This document shows, piece by piece, positions 12,482 through 25,200 of a stretch of 64,000 nucleotides of DNA. The notes below the pieces were generated by a model. It was not told the DNA's origin. It was given only the letters and a program-made list of their open reading frames with translations, and did no database searches. How positions within the stretch are numbered: the first letter of the stretch is position 1; each line of letters opens with the position of its first letter. This DNA comes from Norana najaformis (lineage: Eukaryota; Annelida; Clitellata; Crassiclitellata; Hormogastridae). A program made the translations under genes and the position numbers. Location of the stretch: positions 48,301,976-48,365,975 of the forward strand of contig OZ029913.1 of NCBI GenBank assembly GCA_964023275.1, given 5' to 3'.

Positions 12482-13659
12482 CAGTGCAGTTCGTTTAAGA
12501 CGAAAGACAGGGTACCAGTGTCAACATTTCGTCTTAACCGAATTTCGTATTAACCATTAGGCAAACATAAGCGCAGCATGCAAACCAGAAACACATTATG
12601 CCTGCATGACTTACCATGCAGCAGCAAATGACGCATTATTGTATATGATCACGGTAGGCTACGAACTTTAGCGGGCATTTTTAGACATGAGTCTCAGTAA
12701 ACATGTCACTGGTCTGTTTCAAGCTGGAGCAGCAAAGAAGGGGTATTTTCAGGTTTTATGGAAGGGCTAAGGCCAATACATTCCATTGCGAAGCTATTTC
12801 GACAGCGAATATGAATCGGTTTCGGACAGAGGTGGGCGCGTCAGACAGTGAGAAGCTTTTGAACAAGGGTACAGTACATGCATGTAAATGTACGTGCTGA
12901 TTGATTTGGGGCGGATGCCTCTGTATTTTGCAAGGCGCTTAGGAGATTCTGACCATTGACCAATGTCTTCTCAATATGGCAAAGACTTGTCAACGAGGAT
13001 ATTAGGCTACTTGAGAAGACTCTGAAAGTTACATGTATGTCTGATAACAGCAGGCACTAAGCTGGCCAGAGTAGTCAAAGATACTTAAGCTGTCTAATGC
13101 ATCTAGCAATAGGGCATTTCCACTGTGGATACATATCTCCCTACCATAAATGTGCCACACGACTAGCTTAACGTCCTTTATTGTCAGACAAAATATACCC
13201 ACGAATGAGACGGCCACATTAGTGTAGACAGCTATAAAAGTTTCATGCACCAATGCATTTTGACAAGTCTGTGTGTCTCTTACCGTTGTTAATCACCCAA
13301 TTATTACAGTATAAACAATTTACATGTACGCTATCTCATTCCTCGAGTGGTGACATTCATCAAAGACCGATGCTGTCAAACTATCGCAGGCATATACGGA
13401 AATGCTAACCTGAAACTTTACTGCAAGCTGCAGCTGTTGTGTATCAATCAACATTTCGTCTTATCAGACGGACTTAGCACTGATATAAATTCACGAGACC
13501 GAAAATCATTTTCGTAATACCGATCTTTTCGTCTTATCAGTTTTGTCTTGAGAGAATAATTTAACGTTATTACTGATTTACATTGGAACGGACGAAGTTT
13601 TCATTTCATACAAAGCGATATTTTGTCCTATCCGTTTTCGTCTTAAGTGAATTACACTG
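12482..13659. mobile_element. pogo/Tigger-like non-autonomous element
   Basis: The 1178-bp segment starts CAGTGCAGTTCGTTTAAGAC and ends, inverted, GTCTTAAGTGAATTACACTG. TA lies on both sides (12480-12481 and 13660-13661). CAGTG termini with a TA duplication are the pattern of pogo/Tigger elements of the Tc1/mariner superfamily. Subterminal repeats of the form TTTCGTCTTA recur near both ends (about 12527, 13448, 13528, 13638), plausible transposase-binding sites. No transposase frame remains. It truncates the piggyBac pseudogene at 12481. Confidence 0.75.
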
Positions 13660-14989
13660 TATTTTACCGAAAAACATTAATTCAGTTATACTATTGCACG
13701 ATCTATCCATATCTTTCATACTGTAATATCATCTAGGCTTATAATTATGCAGCTTGCTTAAAATGCCTGATTACACTTCAGAAACTTGCTATATGCACAA
13801 TCAGTAGACTACCTCCATGTACTAATTCATGGCCAACCTTTGGCAGCCTGGAAATATTGACACTTGCAAGTAGTTGGTCATCTATTTCAGGTCTATTGGG
13901 CCACTCCTCTCATTCGTCTGGTACCCGTCATTCACCACTCATGACTTTCTTGCCTTCCTAACTGAGAAGATTCAGGGTCATTGTGCACCTACTGCAGGGT
14001 CTCCATCTCCTCAGTTCTCTGTCACTGGATCTGTCTTTGATGCCTTTCGTCCAATCTTGAAGTCGGAGTTACACCAGATTATTCGATTGTCTAAAACAAA
14101 GTCATGCAAACTCTATCCTCTTCCTCCATTTGTTATTTTGGACATTTTAGATGTTTTATTATCATATCTATAGTACATGTTTAAAAGGTCTCTCCTTGAG
14201 TGGCATCTCCCTGAATCACAAAAGCAAGCTATCATTTTCCCATCTCTTAAAAAACCTAATCTTGATCCTAATGACCTTCATAATTATCATCCTTTTTCCA
14301 ATCTCTTTTCTCTCCAAAACTCTTGAGAGACTTGTTTCCCTTAAACTGTTACCCTATCTTGAAGATTCAGAACTTATGCCTCCTGGTCAGTCTGGTTTTA
14401 GGCGTCATCACTAGTGAATCTGTTCTTTTGTCCCCCTCTCAGACATTTATTCAGCCATTGATCACTCTCATATTACCCTCCTTGCACTCTATCATGTCTC
14501 CTCTGCCTTTGACACGACTGACCGTAATATTTTCTCATGCCGTCTTGAGCCATCTTTTGGCCTCCCTGGTCCTTCTCTTCACTGGTTTCATTCTTATCTT
14601 AGCAGTCAAACATAGATGGTTATTCTCGGTGACTCCCATACATCCCAGGTTACAGCTGATCTTGGTGTTCCCCAGGGCTCAGTCCTTGGTCCTCTTTTAT
14701 ACATTTTGTATACTGCTGATATCCCTTCCCTCTTTGCTAAACACTTGGCTGTTGGTCAGTTGTATGGAGACGATGTTCAGGCTTTTGTTCAGGGTCCTCC
14801 GTCTTCACAGCTTGCTCATGTTGATATTCAACATCGGATGTTCTGCAATCATCTTCACCTTAACCCGGCTAAGACTCGGTTATCTGGTTTGGTTCTAAAC
14901 ACCATCTTGCTCCACTTGACTACTCTTGCTTATCTGAAGCTTTTCTCTCTTTTATGTTTCTGTCTAGCATTCGTAATCTGGGCGTCATA

Positions 14990-16413
14990 CCGTATATACC
15001 CGACTATAAATCGATTCAAGTATAAGTCGAAGTGTACTTTTTTGAGAAAAAAATCGTCCAAAATCGACGGCTCGAATATAAGTCGAATCCATACATACAG
15101 CCTTATAATATGGGCCCGTCCATACATTACGTATGCAAAGAAAATTATATTTTCATACCCCTCATATATTTAACAGAGGGAGCTTTCTTCGGCTAGCATG
15201 CAGAGACTGTGGGGAATATAATTATAAAGGGAGACTATATGAATATGGGTATATATGTATCCACTCCATATTTACAAAACCATATGTACATAAGGTACAT
15301 GTATATGGTTTTGTACCTGAAGGAACTATTTTAGCGGGTCGGCTTACACCCCTTAGTAGTGCCTGACTGGTCAAAGATGACATCCAGATGGCGACGGCAG
15401 TGATGTGAGGGCGAATTTTCTGACCTGCATTCCATTAATTTTTCAGGGTTCTGTCAAATCTTGCTAAAGATCTGTGCTTTTATATAATGTAATAAATTCC
15501 ATCGGACGACTATAGGATAATACAGTGTTATAAATAGGCTAATGCGAAAATTTATTTTGCGTACGTACACATTTTGTCGAGACGCACCCCTCATCATACG
15601 CACCCGTACGCAAAATCGCCTAAATCCGATCACTCCCTCCCCTCATTGCGTACGTAATATATGGATGGGCCCTATATAGAATTTCTGGAAAGAGTTGGTA
15701 GGAAGCGAATTGAATCACTGGGATCAATCAAGAGGACCAATCAGCATATTGCAAGCAAATTTCACTATAGGCCTATAAATAAATATTACCAAGTGCATTT
15801 ACAATGGCATATAATTTGCAATATTCAAATATCAGAATGGAGTAAATTATTTCATTTCAGCCAGAATCAATTGTCTTTAATCTCTTAGAAATATGATCTC
15901 TGCAATCGCTTCTTATGAGACTCCCCATGCAGCGACTTTCCCCCTTTCAAACGGTTTATCAGCTAGGCTCACAGCCCAACTCCCTCGTTTTGCACACATC
16001 TCTACACCTATGTTGGAGGTCTTACTCTTGCTCGACATTACTGCGCGCATCCATGATATCTGATTTCTTTTGGCGGAGGTCTCAGCAAGTGATAATAAAG
16101 GACATCGTTTTCGATGCATGAAATATATTGTAGAAGTACCGGTATATAATAACATCGTTATAAGAGAAGAATATTTCATTTGGATCTGTATGTAGTCAGT
16201 AATTTGTTGAAATGTGATTTTTCTTGAAAAACGATATAAAAAGAAAGACAGCTAAAATAAAATGAGCGTTTATTTTTTAAGGCCATTTTCGTAATGTAGA
16301 ATATTCGGTCCGAAAATCTTCCGTCTATTTTGTCTCTCGAGTATAAGTCGAAGGCCTTTTTCATAGCCCTGAAATAGACATAAATTTCTCGACTTATAGT
16401 CGAGTTTATACGG
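14990..16413 (+). mobile_element. TA-flanked non-autonomous DNA transposon, copy 2
   Basis: Inverted ends CCGTATATACCCGACTATAA and (reverse complement) CCGTATAAACTCGACTATAA bound 1424 bp, with TA at 14988-14989 and 16414-16415. Removing the insert and one TA restores the host LINE frame (RNLGVI|LDCNLTF), so both boundaries and the TA duplication are firm. Multiple CGACTTATA-like motifs lie at both subterminal regions. No transposase is present. TA duplication points to the Tc1/mariner superfamily, but the ends fit no family I can name. Confidence 0.9.
15112..15672. mobile_element. Inner GGGCCC-ended element nested in the TA element
   Basis: Inverted ends GGGCCCGTCCATACATTACG and the mirror of GGGCCCATCCATATATTACG bound about 560 bp, with TAT directly outside each end. 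Copy 3 has the equivalent at about 54381-54931 and copy 1 a partial one at about 9802-10351. Presence at the same place in all three copies means it arrived before the TA element spread. Its plan matches 1665-2128. No coding capacity. Confidence 0.6.
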
Positions 16414-17089
16414 TACTTGACTGTAATCTTACCTTCGCTAACCATGTCTCTAGCTTGACTCGTTCTTGTTACTACTAAATAAGGCACTTTGGAGTTGTTC
16501 TGTTTCTTCCTGTCTTTACTGATATGATTCATGCCATCATATGTGGTCGCACTGATTACTGCAACTCTGTGCTTGCAGGTTTGCCTAAGTATCAGCTGTC
16601 CTCTTTTCAATCGGAATTGAATTCTGCTGCCAGGTTGATAGCACGTCTTCCCTGTTTCTCTCATATTCCTGACTACATGATTCAGCAACTTCACTGGCTC
16701 CCTATCCTATTTGGTATTCAGTTTAAACTAATGTCTCTGGTACTTAGAGCTCACACGGGCCCAGGCTCCAAAATATTTTTGTGATCTTATTCGGCCCCCA
16801 TGCTTCTGTACCTCATATCGTCCCCTATGTTCTCTAGATCATCTGGATCTATTTGTTCCTTGTGTTAAGTCCTACACTGGGCAGCAGAGAGTTTTTAGTC
16901 GTTTCTGGCCCATCTCTATGGAATGGACTTCTGCCTTTGTTTTGTGCAAAGGTATCTGTTTGTGATATAGCTGACTCAGCTCATTGTTTGAAGATGTTCT
17001 TATTTCCCCGGGGTTCTCATGCTGGAAGCACCTCTGCATAGTTTGTCTGTAAGAAGTGATATATAAGTTACCAAATACAATACAATATT

Positions 17090-17836
17090 ACTAAACTGCA
17101 AAGTAATGTGTTAATGTACTAATTCATTTAAAAACTGCTTTTATCACCCTTTACTGATTACTTTATCCATGCATCAGATATCCATATCCATTACACAAGA
17201 TCCTCAGGAATATTAAATAAGGAACTTGATCAAGCTAACGTGCGACAATTTTATCTGGTATGCACTGGACCAACCATATGGAATTCCCTACCATCTGTGC
17301 AACAATTTAACAAATGCATAAAACATCACCCAATTAATATGCAGTTTTGATGCAAACAGATATGATACCATTGCATCAATATTTGTTTTCATTCCACTTT
17401 TTCTGTTTCTTATTCTGTTGCACTTATAAAATGATCTGTAGTACAATGTAATTAATTTTAAAGTGTGACTTGTTGGCCACATTGGGATGTTTTTGTTGTG
17501 AAAAAATTTCACATAACACTGCACTTACATCCATGTTTAAAAAAAACTGATGAGACATGTTGTAGAATGTACCATCTTGAAATCTGTTTAAGAAACTAGG
17601 TGGCCCTGTTAGCAGGACTTGTTGTCCATTTGGTCTCACCTTTGGATGCTTATTAATATTTTTTCTTCGAATGACTGTAATATCAATCATTTCTCTTCTG
17701 TGGTGTTCAATAAAATAAAACTAATTCTGTAATTAATTTGTTTTAGCCTGTTTAAAAATTTATCTGAAAATTTTCTATATGTATATATGTAAAAATATTG
17801 TTCTGTTTTTAATGGTGAAATAATCTGTTATATGGA
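17090..17836. other. Non-coding stretch between LINE and minisatellite
   Basis: No gene or repeat recognised; AT-rich, short frames only. Confidence 0.4.
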
Positions 17837-18098
17837 TGGCAACTGAGAAGAGCCTAAATGGCCACAAAAAAGCCTTGACGGCCACAAAAGAGCCTTGACG
17901 GCCACAAAAGAACCTTAATGGCCACAAAAGGGCCTTATGGCCACAAAAGAGCCTGATGGCCACAAAAGAGCCTGATGGCCACAAAAGAGCCTGATGGCAA
18001 AAAGAGCCTGATGGCCACAAAAGAGCCTGATGGCCACAAAAGAGCCTTAAATGGCCACAAAACAGCCTGACAGCTACAAAAGAGCCGAAATGGCCAGT
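17837..18098. repeat. Minisatellite, about 19-bp unit
   Basis: About thirteen tandem copies of a unit close to GGCCACAAAAGAGCCTGAT. The outer copies are more diverged (TTGACG, TTAATG variants) and the central ones nearly identical. A short diverged echo of the flank recurs at about 18159-18205. Long minus-strand open frames over it arise from the repeat itself. Confidence 0.9.
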
Positions 18099-18205
18099 GA
18101 AAAGAAAAAAAATTACAGAAAATATATAAATCAGATATTGAAAAAAAAGCTTTATAGCAACTGAGAAGACCCTTAATGGACACACAAGAGCCGTAATGGA
18201 CAGTG

Positions 18206-19119
18206 GACAGTCTTCCAACAAGAAGAAAACCAACAAGAAGTCGACAAAGGTGCCATCAACCAGTCAACAAAACCCCCTTTGCCTGCATTTGGTCTCTCAT
18301 CCATGTCGTGCTGCAATAAGTTTAAAAAAATACATACATTATCTACGGAAACAAAAATCTTAAAGGAAACGATAAGAAGAAAGAAATGAACTTATGGACA
18401 ACTTCAACAACATTTTCATGTCGAAGACGTCAACGGCCTTAGTTGCCATAAGATGTCGTTAAACCCATGGACAACAACAAAAACTACCATAGGCTGCCCC
18501 AAAACAGTTTTGGTAAGGGTTGTCCACTGAAATTTGAAATTTAAAACATCACTATGATACTGTTACAGCAACAAACAAGGAAAATATAGGAAAACCAAGC
18601 AAAATAGGAAACCCAAACTGAAAATGTCATACAGAAATGTGCAAAAATGGAATATAGAAATTGCAAAAGTGGAATAGAGAGCAAGAAATCATGGAAATGG
18701 GGATAAAAACAGGTCAAAAAGGCAGAATAAAAAAGTCACTGAGTTATTCCAGGAACTTTAGAGTAGTCTTTCGGTCCCAATATTCTTGAAGATCAAAAAA
18801 GTTTTAAAACAATGGCACTCCTATCTTCTCAACTCCTGAATCCACTAGTGAATTAGGCATTATGTTCTAATGTCTTTAACCACTATAGGTCTCTCTGCTA
18901 ACTTTAGGTAGTGTCCAGTCTATCATGCTTATTGTGATCCACTTCTCGCAAATAGTGCAGAACATTTCTTGGCTAGAGACGACCAGTACATCAAAGTATG
19001 AGTAAGTATAATATTTCCTGTAATGAAAACACCCCACTTGAACTCTGACAATGTTTATAAAGTCAGGCTAACAGTATATAAAATATTAAAGAACGTTTCT
19101 TGGTTCGAGACATAACCAC
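18206..19119. other. Non-coding stretch
   Basis: No gene recognised. A segment near 18425-18490 ending in an ACAACAACAAAAAC run resembles the 3' tail of a SINE, but no Pol III promoter head was found. Confidence 0.35.
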
Positions 19120-19465
19120 ATTCGGGCATATATCCAGCTTCATGCGGGGTAAGCCACAATGGTTACCTATGCAAAAATGCATTGAGCTTAAAGTCTTAAT
19201 ACTTACGCGTAATTGTCTTGCAATCTGTGCTCCATCTTATTCAAAACAAAATTTACATCTCGGTCTCTTCCATCCCTGGTCGCAGATTTCTTCATTCTGC
19301 TGCATCTCTGACTAAGTTGTTCCACCGACCCAAACTTCCACTGTCCAGCAAAGAAGTTTTGCTGTAGTTGCTCCATCTTTCTGGAATAGTTGCCTAGCAA
19401 CCTGTCAGGTCAGGAGCACCCCTGATGAGTTGCCTTGAAGCGGCACTATATAAATTTGTAATTAC
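19120..19465 (+). mobile_element. L2-like LINE, 3' fragment
   Basis: Decayed matches to the L2 C-terminal region (HISSFMR..PQWLPMQKCIELKV, LTRNCLAICAPSY) are followed by the tail signature GCGGCACTATATAAATTTG and a short TGTAATTAC tail. It is a 5'-truncated copy in + orientation, with its frame interrupted. Confidence 0.7.
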
Positions 19466-19639
19466 AGTTGCATTATGGTCAACAATATTTAAAATCACTA
19501 CTCATTCCTCAGAATCTATCTTGGGAGTTGGAACTGGCCTAATCCTGGTTCCCCAAGAGCAGGAACTGTTCTAGGTCAATGAGCCTTTAAAACCCTGGAC
19601 CTATCTCACATCTTTCATTCTCTCTTCCATGTTCACTCC

Positions 19640-19692
19640 ATTCTGTCTGTCTGTCTGTCTGCTTGTCTGCCTGCCTGTCTGTCTGTCTGTCG
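19640..19692. repeat. (TCTG)n microsatellite
   Basis: A run of TCTG units with a few substitutions (GCTTG, GCCTGCC). No coding role is apparent. Confidence 0.85.
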
Positions 19693-19847
19693 TATGAAAC
19701 TACTCAATCAGTTTAATTTTTTCATCAGTGTCACTTTAATTTCAACTGAAAACAGACTTGTGTCAACAGTTTTGTCATAGCCTATCTTCTTGTTTTCAAA
19801 ATAACTCCAAAAATGACTGTTTTGGAGTTAATTTGGAGCATGAACTG

Positions 19848-20786
19848 GGTATGACTCCGGAATCGGATGATATTATACCTGATGATAGTTAATATAATAA
19901 TATTACCATCCTTCCATATCATGTATAGGAAACACGAAAACCTATATATGGGAATATTGTCATTTAGCTACATATTTCCAAAATATGATGCTGTTTGAAG
20001 AAAGGCATGCCAATTTTATACAAATTCATAATTTTACAAATTCACATCAGTAAAATTAGTTTATTATATATGATGTATTGAAACTTAATTTTAGTATAAA
20101 TTATAAATTTACAGTAATTTTACAGGTTTGTTACAATAGCCTCGCGAGCAAGCCCATGAACATTTGATGGGCCCTAAATATAGAGGCCTCACATGGGAAT
20201 AGTACCATCCGGGCCCTAACAGGTTTGCCCATGCCTATGACAGATTATATAAAGAATTCACAATATTATAAAAACTATTGTAATTTATTATTATAAACTT
20301 TGCTGTAGAGATTTAATTCTTTCTATTCATTTTTGCAATTCCAATTGTATAGTTTTATTATAACCACATAAGCCTTATTGTCTTCATTTTCCACCATTAG
20401 CCAAAAACTTATTGCAATATTAAACTTACTTGTTCAAATATTTTTGTATATAAATTTCTTTATAAAAAAGATTCTCAACACAACTTGCAGTTCTTTCCAT
20501 GCATTTCTGCCATACAAGACTGTTTTCTGCCACCCATGATGTCACTGGCTCAATCTAGTGCTATCATATCTATGGTTGCATGTGACCTTAGTGATCAACA
20601 CTCCCGGATTCCAAATGGTGGAAGTCAATGTTTATGCATAAAATGGTGAACTTTAAAAAATCGTAGAAAATCGCCAGATAGTTTGCAGAAGACAGGAATA
20701 GGCGCGTTCGAATATTCATGTCAGGAACTATCATCAGTTGTAATATCATACGATTCGGTAGTGGTAAGTAAATCCAGAGTCATACC
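19848..20786. mobile_element. MITE-like element with 8-9 bp target duplication, long copy
   Basis: Ends GGTATGACTCC and GAGTCATACC are inverted, and CATGAACTG is repeated on both sides (19839-19847 and 20787-20795). The terminal segment with TGATATTATACCTGATGATA is shared, inverted, by both ends and also forms the arms of the shorter copy at 25836-26174. The right half matches that copy further; the middle is unique. No transposase. The duplication length fits hAT-type or similar superfamilies. Confidence 0.75.
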
Positions 20787-20789
20787 CAT

Positions 20790-22019
20790 GAACTGAAGCA
20801 TGGTTCTGAAGTCATTGAATATTTGCTCGTGTCACAGACGTTATTAATCATTATTACATGATGTAATAACATGGCATCAAGGCTTGTGACTTCTGAATAT
20901 GGGTGCTATATAAGTAAATGTTCTGTTACAATTAATAGTGCTAAGCTAGTGTGTATCATGGGTTTATGAAGGTGAGCGTTCATCCGGACACACAATAACT
21001 CCACTGAAATTACTTCATTTGATAGGTCAGACGGCAGTGTCAAAACAGGTCACCATCCCTATCGAAATTTTACGCTGACCAAGATGTATGCCCGCAAGCC
21101 CGGTTCCTCTGAACCGGATTGGGCATGATCGTCTTTGACGCGTATGTCAACCGGACTTCAGTGACAACTCGCAAGAATCCGGCAAACTGTACAGGAGAAA
21201 ACCTCCCATATGGTGCGCGGACGCGGTAGCACATTACTTTCCGTTATATACAGTCCAAATTTGCCACTTGTTCTAAATAAACCTATCAGGCAAGACAAAA
21301 ATTATATCTTTACATGTCAAACTGCAATGCAGTTAGGGGCATTCTTAAGCATACAATTCAAAATGAACTGTTTCTTACCTTCGTGATCTTCACCTTTGAC
21401 GCCATCTCTGCCGGAAGTGACAACTTTAAGCGTTATTCTTTTACGTTTAAAAATGCCTTCGTTAAACTTCAATTGATTTCTGTGTATAATCGTAATCGTA
21501 ATCTGGAGATTTCTACAGCGCCCAACGAAAACTAAGTCGCGGGAAATAGAAATCAGTAAATGAAATTTTGCAAAATAATTCTGACGCATACATTAGTAAA
21601 TAACTAAAATTAATACTGTATGGAAGAAATTTTAAAGATATAACTTTGAATTCGTAGAAATGACCACTACGAAGCCTTGTCTTGTTACTGACTTCTTTAT
21701 TGTAATTATCTTGAAAGTTTCTGCACTGTTTACATCATTGCTGTTCCATTTTGTTCTTTTTACCTCTTCGTTTACCCGATCCCGATCAAAGATGTTAATA
21801 AGGGAATAAGATGAACCACTCTACAAAATTCGGCTGGCCCTGTGCATAATTAGGTTATATGCAAATACTAGGCTCACGATTGGATGGAATGAAACTCCGC
21901 CCACTCGTAAGGGAAAACAAACTCCTGGAAGCGATTGCGTACGATGTCGTTCTAAAGTTGTTTTTATCGAAAATTTTCTGTAAAATTTAGAAATCAGATC
22001 AAGCTGAAAATTAGTTAAC
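20790..22019. promoter_or_regulatory. Presumed 5' flank of the THAP9-like gene
   Basis: This 1.2-kb stretch has no recognised gene and directly precedes the first THAP exon. It should contain the transposase promoter and perhaps the element's left end, but I found neither a clear core promoter nor terminal inverted repeats. The assignment rests on position alone. Confidence 0.25.
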
Positions 22020-22204
22020 ATGCCGCATATTTGTGCGGCTATTAACTGTGGCAACGCAAGTTACAAGAAACTTGGGTTATCGTTTTTCAGATTCCCAAGC
22101 GAAGCTGAACGGTAGGCATTATTGCATTATTTATACTGATTAACCAGAATGATGCAGCAACAAGTAATGATTATTAAATTTGATATTTTGATATTTAGCT
22201 TCAT

Positions 22205-25200
22205 CAAACTGCCACGTCATCTTAGATCACATAATGTACAGTTCAATCATTCTTCTTATTTTCGGTCTACGTTTCATGATCGCCTTCCATATTAGTTGCC
22301 AACCCTTCCACACCCGCTTGCCCTACATTGTTCCTACAGCCAAACATTCTTACTGCGCCCAATTTGGCACAACAACTATGCAGTATGGACGTATGTGTTT
22401 TATTCCTTTATCGTTCTTCCTAACTTCATCTCTCAGGCGACCACCACAGCACCTCACCCGCCATACCATCTTCAACATACTAATCCTGCTTTCCGGGGAC
22501 ATCCACCCAAATCCTGGCCCACTGGACTTTTATTCATGTCCTCCTCCCTCACCTCCTACCTATCCTCCTCCTTCCAGAATTTCTTCCTCCAACATCCTCG
22601 ACAATGCTCAAAATACTGACAACAGCCGCTTCTTACTTTGCACGCTAAATATCCGATCATTACTACATCCTGCACATTCACAAGAAATCAGTGATATAGC
22701 CCTCTCTTCTCACCCGCCTGACATATTTGCCTTATCTGAAACCTGGTTTAATTTAAACACCACTCTTGCTCAATATGAAGACTGTATCCCTCCTGGCTAC
22801 CATCTTTACAGTACACCTCGTCCCTGCAAACCATCTAGCCCTTCTCATAAAAATCCAACTGGAGGTGGTATTGCCTTTCTCACCCGAGAACCTGCCACAG
22901 TTTTAGACTCACCTGGTTACTGTTTCCACTCTTTTGAATGTGCATCAGTTACGCTTAAACTTCCTCACACAAATCTGACTATCTTTAATGTATATCGCCC
23001 TCCATCCTCCTCTTCATATTCAAGTCCTCCATCGGTCTTCTTGAAAGAATTTACCACCCTCCTCTCTACTGCCGCCACTACACCTCATGAATTTCTGATT
23101 ACAGGTGACTTCAATATACATGTCGATAACCCCTCTGACACATTTGCTTCTGAATTCCTCACCCTATTGTCCTCAACTAATCTGGTTCAACATGTCAAAT
23201 TCCCCACCCACATTCACAATCACACACTTGACCTTATTATCACATCATCATTCTCCACTCTATCGCCTGATATATCTTTCTCTTTTGACACGCCATCTGA
23301 TCATTACCCCATCTTTACATATCTTAACATTCTTCCGACACCACGTCCTGATCCTGTCTTTCATTCTTTTCGTCGCATCAGTTCAATAAATATTGAAGCC
23401 TTCATACAAGATATTTCCTGTTCTGACCTCGTGTTAAATCCACCCACCTCCCTGAATGACCTTCTCTCTTCCTATAACACCACTCTTTCCACTATCCTTG
23501 ACAAGCATGCTCCTATTATTACCAAATCCCGTTCTCACTCTAACAATCCTTGGTTCAGTTCCTATCTCCAGGCCTTCAAATCTTTCCGGCGACGCCTTGA
23601 GCGTGCCTATAAACGCACCAGGGATCCTCAACTTCTCTGTGCCCTTAAATCTGCCACAAATAAATACCATCGCCTTCTTACTGCAGCTAAACAAAGATTT
23701 TACTCCTCACTAGTTCGTTCTCGATCCTCTAGCCCTCGCCTTCTCTGGAAAACCATTAACCAGCTCCTCCATCGGAACTCATCTAGCCCACTTCCAAATT
23801 CTCTTCCGTCTTCTTCAACAGCCGACTCGTTCTGTTCTTTCTTTTCGAACAAAATTAGTACCCTCCGTCTCTCTCTTCAATCTCTACTTTCTAAAACCTC
23901 CAACAATCCAGCTGCTGATGCTCCCTCTTCCACATATGACAGCCCACCTTCCCCACCTCGATCCTCATTTTCTGCTTTTCAACCTACATCAGAGACCGAA
24001 ATACTAAATCTGCTAAAATCTCTCCCAAACAAACAGTGTGAACTTGACCCTATACCTACCTCCTTATTGAAAGACTGTGCATCTGTCCTTGTTCCAATTA
24101 TTACCAAAATAGTTAACCTCTCCCTCTCTACTGGAAATTTTCCCCTTCTTTTTAAACACTCTCTTGTTACCCCTCTTCTCAAGAAATCATCTCTCGACAA
24201 GGAAATCCTTTCTAACTACCGGCCTGTTTCTAACCTCACTTTCATCTCCAAATTAACTGAACGGATTGTCCTCTCTCGAATCAATAACTATTTAGCTTCT
24301 AACTCACTCATTAACCTACACCAGTCTGGTTTTACTAAACGCCACTCAACCGAAACTCTGCTGACATCTCTCTACAACAAGCTTGTTTCTGCCATTTCTC
24401 ATCAACAGGTTTCTTGCCTCTGTCTCCTCGATATCTCTGCAGCCTTCGACACCATAGATCACAATATCTTACTCCACCGACTTTCAACCTGGTTTGGTTT
24501 TGCTGACACTGCTCTCCTATGGATACAGTCTTATCTCTCCTCCCGCTCTTTCTCTGTTAAAACTTCGGAAGCCTCTTCTGAGTCATGCCCTCTTACTTGC
24601 GGAGTTCCACAAGGCTCCGTTCTTGGACCTCTTCTGTTTATCCTCTACACTACCCCACTCAGTTCACTCATTAAAGCATCCTCCGTTGACCATCACCTCT
24701 ATGCTGATGACACCCAACTATTCATCTCTTTCTCTCCAAATTGTTTCAGTCAGTCTACAGATCATCTTCTTTGTGTGGTTAAACAAATCTCCTCTTGGAT
24801 GACATCTAATCTCTTATGCCTGAACCCATCTAAAACTGAATTCATACTTATCGGCCTACGTGACCAGCTCAAGAAAATTCCTGACCCCTCTATCTCCCTC
24901 AGCCTGGACTCTGCCTCCACCCACACCTTTAATACTAACTCTTCTGTCCGTAATTTAGGTGTTATTTTCGATCAGAACCTTACTTTTTCTGATCATATCA
25001 CCCATCTTTCCCGCTCTTGCTTTATGCATATCCGCGACCTTCGCAGAATCCGTCCTATGCTTGACTTCAAAACCGCATCGATCATTGCCACATCCATAGT
25101 CCATGCAAAACTTGACTACTGCAATTCACTTTTCCTCAATATTGACACAACCCAGATAAATCGCCTACAAGCTATCCAGAATGCTCTCGCACGTGCTGTC

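Larger units (their letters stand above)
13880..17085 (+). mobile_element. L2/CR1-like LINE, 5' truncated, split by a TA element
   Basis: Reverse-transcriptase motifs run in order on the + strand across several frames: the linker region FSVTGSVFDAFRP (about 14020), LERLVSLKLLPYLEDSE (about 14320), GVPQGSVLGPLLYILYTAD (about 14665), then LYGDDVQAF (about 14760) where most relatives have YADD. A DNA transposon sits at 14990-16413, and the LINE resumes at once with LDCNLTFANHVS. The 3' region LDYCNSVLAGLPK / LHWLPI follows at about 16550-16710, and a tail ends near 17085. At least three frameshifts or stops make it inactive. The endonuclease half is missing, the usual result of incomplete reverse transcription. 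Confidence 0.85.

Noticed and set aside
17837-18098. CRISPR-like array
   Set aside because: Units are contiguous with no unique spacers, and the genome is clearly eukaryotic.
17775-18236. 153-codon minus-strand frame with repeated LLWPSGSF
   Set aside because: An artefact of the 19-bp minisatellite; its period shifts frame each unit, so several frames stay open.
23434-24200. Minus-strand frames within the L2 ORF
   Set aside because: Shadows of a strongly coding plus-strand frame.
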